From Amoebophrya sp. A120 (lineage: Eukaryota; Sar; Dinophyceae; Syndiniales; Amoebophryaceae), in contig CAJINV010000010.1 of NCBI GenBank assembly GCA_905178155.1, forward strand, positions 3,244,587-3,308,586: a stretch of DNA of 64,000 nucleotides, given 5' to 3'. Below are positions 62,471 through 64,000 of the stretch, one piece after another (positions within the stretch are counted from its first letter, which is position 1; each line of letters begins with the position of its first letter). Position numbers and translations under genes: made by a program. Under the pieces are notes generated by a model. The model was not told the origin of the DNA and did not search any database. It saw nothing but the letters and a program-made list of their open reading frames with translations.

Positions 62471-64000
62471 GGTTGGGCGACCCTTTCTTGGGCTTGATTC
62501 TTTTGTATGCTGATAGCGACTACGCAGCAAAAAAATGCTCATTAGGATTGCTGGGCCGGGCTCCATGCGAAGGGAAGAGGGCGGGGGAGAGATAGTGTGA
62601 GAAGCCTTGAGCGTCTCGGTGCTGGTTCGTTCTCTTTATGCCGCGGCGAGGCAGGGTCTCTCGCTGGACAGCGCGGCCTCTCCTGGCCCTTCGTTCCGGG
62701 GGAGCAAACATCTGCGACACCAGCTCCGGAAAGCCTGGGCGCGCACGATAACCCTGGCCGCGGCCTTCTGGGGGGCATGCCGCTTTTTGCTTCCGTGCCG
62801 TGCGTTGAGTGCCTCCCAAGGAGCCTCCCGGCGGGCCATCGGGGGGCCTTAGAGGCAAACCAATGGGGGGCCGGGGGAACGGGAGGGGTCTCCCTTCGGG
62901 GGGGCTCTCGGGGGTGCCTTTTTGCTTCCAAGCCCAGCCGGCTGGCAACGCGTGATCCAGGCTGGCAGGGGGGGCCCAGGCCTTGGGGGGCCCAAGCAGG
63001 GCGGGGGGCCGCAGGCCCGAAGCGGTGCCGCGGGCCCTCTCGGGGTTGGGATCATCTGCGAGACGGACGGGCCAATCCCGCGCGCCAGGGCAGCGCGCGC
63101 GCTGATTTGTCTGTGTGGAGGCCTTCTGCAGGGCCGGGCCAACCTTCCCTTGCTCTTTTGTGCGGCGAATGTGGCTCCGCCTCCGTCCTTGCTGGCTCCG
63201 CCGGTGCGCGGCAACACAAAAGCAAGGGGTCGGGGGCAGGCCAAGAAGGGCCTCGGAGGGAGGCTTCAGGGGCGGCTGGCTTTGCGGGGCCCAACGGGAG
63301 GCCTTCAGGGGGGTCGAAGGGGGGCCTTTTTGCTTCTCGCCCTGCCAACCCGCTTTCTGCTGTGCCTACGGCCGGAAGCAAGGGGGGCGCTTATCTGCCG
63401 CGCGCCCGCCGGGGCTTTTTTTGTGGGCAGACCAACCCCGCACGGGCGGCGCACCCGCGAGTTCGTGGGCCGGCGCCGCGGCCCCCTGCCGGCCCCCCTT
63501 CTGCAGGCCCGGGCCTTCCCTTGCTCGTGTCTGACTCACTGTGCGCGGCAGCGCGGCTGCCTGCGCTCGCTAACTCCGCCGCTTTGCGGCAATACAAAAA
63601 GGGTCGGGGCTTGGCCAAGAGTGAGAGAGGGGCCTCGGCGGGAGGCCTCACTAAGGGGGGGGGCCTTCGGGGGGCCTTGTTGTCTCTCGCCCAAGCCTTT
63701 TTCTGCTGTGCTTGCGGCCGGAAGCAAGGGGCAGGGAGGCTCACTATTATCTGGGCGGCGCGCGCCCGCGGAGGCCTCTTCTTTCTGCCCTTATTGCGCA
63801 GCGGCAGTGGGCCAGCGAGCGGACCTACCCTCCCGCGGCTCTGCCGGTGGCCCCCCCGGGGGTGGGGGCATCTGCGAGACGGGCGGGCGGAGGGAAGGAA
63901 CAACCCTGCAAAGGCTGCGCGCGAATAGTTTAATTATCTGCGCCCGCCGCGGCCTTCAGCAGGCCCGGGCCCCCCCTTGCTTGCTCGTATGGGAGGGCGC
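62471..64000. repeat. GC-rich degenerate tandem array
   Basis: Runs of G and C with recurring modules. CTGCAGGGCCGGGCC-like words followed by CTTGCTC recur at about 63127, 63500 and 63952. GCGAGACGGRCGGGC occurs at 63057 and 63871, CCGGAAGCAAGGGG at 63371 and 63718, and GGCAAYACAAAA at 63211 and 63589. Unit about 370-450 bp, strongly diverged. The 443-aa plus frame at 62597-63928 is Gly/Ala/Pro-rich and repeats with the DNA, so it is not called a gene. The array runs off the right edge. Confidence 0.65.

Noticed and set aside
62597-63928. 443-aa plus-strand open frame
   Set aside because: Gly/Ala/Pro/Arg-rich and repeats in step with the GC-rich DNA; other frames of the same block are also open. 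No motif.
1-64000. CRISPR arrays, bacterial operons or terminators
   Set aside because: Repeats are either a satellite or scattered TIR elements; no direct repeat/spacer pattern, and genes have eukaryotic introns.

Overview
The window looks like nuclear DNA of a dinoflagellate-like alveolate. From 2.1 to 62.4 kb every gene I can support is on the minus strand, in the long one-way arrays typical of dinoflagellates. Exons are cut apart by short insertion-like introns with terminal inverted repeats (TIRs) and 5-bp target duplications, the kind reported from the parasitic syndinian Amoebophrya and some other dinoflagellates. One gene resembles a ciliary microtubule inner protein, so the cell probably has flagella. 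The species is an inference; no rRNA or marker gene is present.

Host genes, left to right (short names used below): a 261-aa protein of unknown role (2.1-2.9 kb); CIM, ciliary CIMIP2/FAM166-like (4.1-6.0); TMP, an 839-aa multi-pass membrane protein (7.0-12.3); GHL, an alpha-glucuronidase-like glycoside hydrolase with 14 introners (14.4-21.9); MTL, a class I methyltransferase (22.7-34.9) split by a large mobile element; CCP, a coiled-coil protein (36.0-37.6); PDZ, a membrane-anchored PDZ protein (37.8-41.4); NSL, a nucleotide-sugar-transporter-like protein joined to a LicD/fukutin domain (42.6-49.2); EXT, an exostosin-type GT47 glycosyltransferase (52.9-58.1); GT8, a glycogenin-type glycosyltransferase (60.6-62.4). 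Four or five of these act on glycans or nucleotide sugars.

I count 62 introner elements. Families by TIR start: A TATCAAATGTAAAAATGTCT; B TATCCTGTGCAAAAGTATCG; C TATCCTGAGTAAAAACGTCC; D TATGGCGTTCTCAAATGTTA; E TATGGAAGCGTCAGGATCGA; F TATCAAAAGGAAAAATCCCC; G TATCCAAGAAAAAACTGTGT; H TATGAGAGTGCACAACTCCC; I TATCGAAGAAAAAAAGTTCG; J TATTACAGTGAAAAATGCCC; K TATCCAGGAGAAAACACCCA. All start TAT, end ATA, and nearly all carry the inner words GCATGACAAAT or GCATTACAAAT. Removing each element plus one copy of its duplication keeps the reading frame: by hand, seven genes give coding lengths divisible by three (897, 2520, 3918, 1317, 684, 1374 and 4674 nt). Exon coordinates below include both duplication copies.

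The standout is a 10.4-kb element (23365-33808) that sits inside one family-D introner inside MTL. Both halves of the D element and its matching TCCTG duplication flank the insert. It carries seven minus-strand genes, tightly packed in part: a 190-aa protein, a Cys-rich zinc-binding protein, a 741-aa tyrosine recombinase, two small proteins (one with membrane segments) whose ORFs are separated by two bases, a 200-aa helical protein, and a reverse transcriptase cut off after motif E. Its introns are short and mostly ordinary GT-AG. I know of no described element with this gene order.

The left end (1-1590) is a 132-bp palindromic satellite. The stretch 49.3-51.1 kb holds GC-rich modules between 37-bp direct repeats, and the right end (62.5-64.0) is a GC-rich degenerate tandem array.
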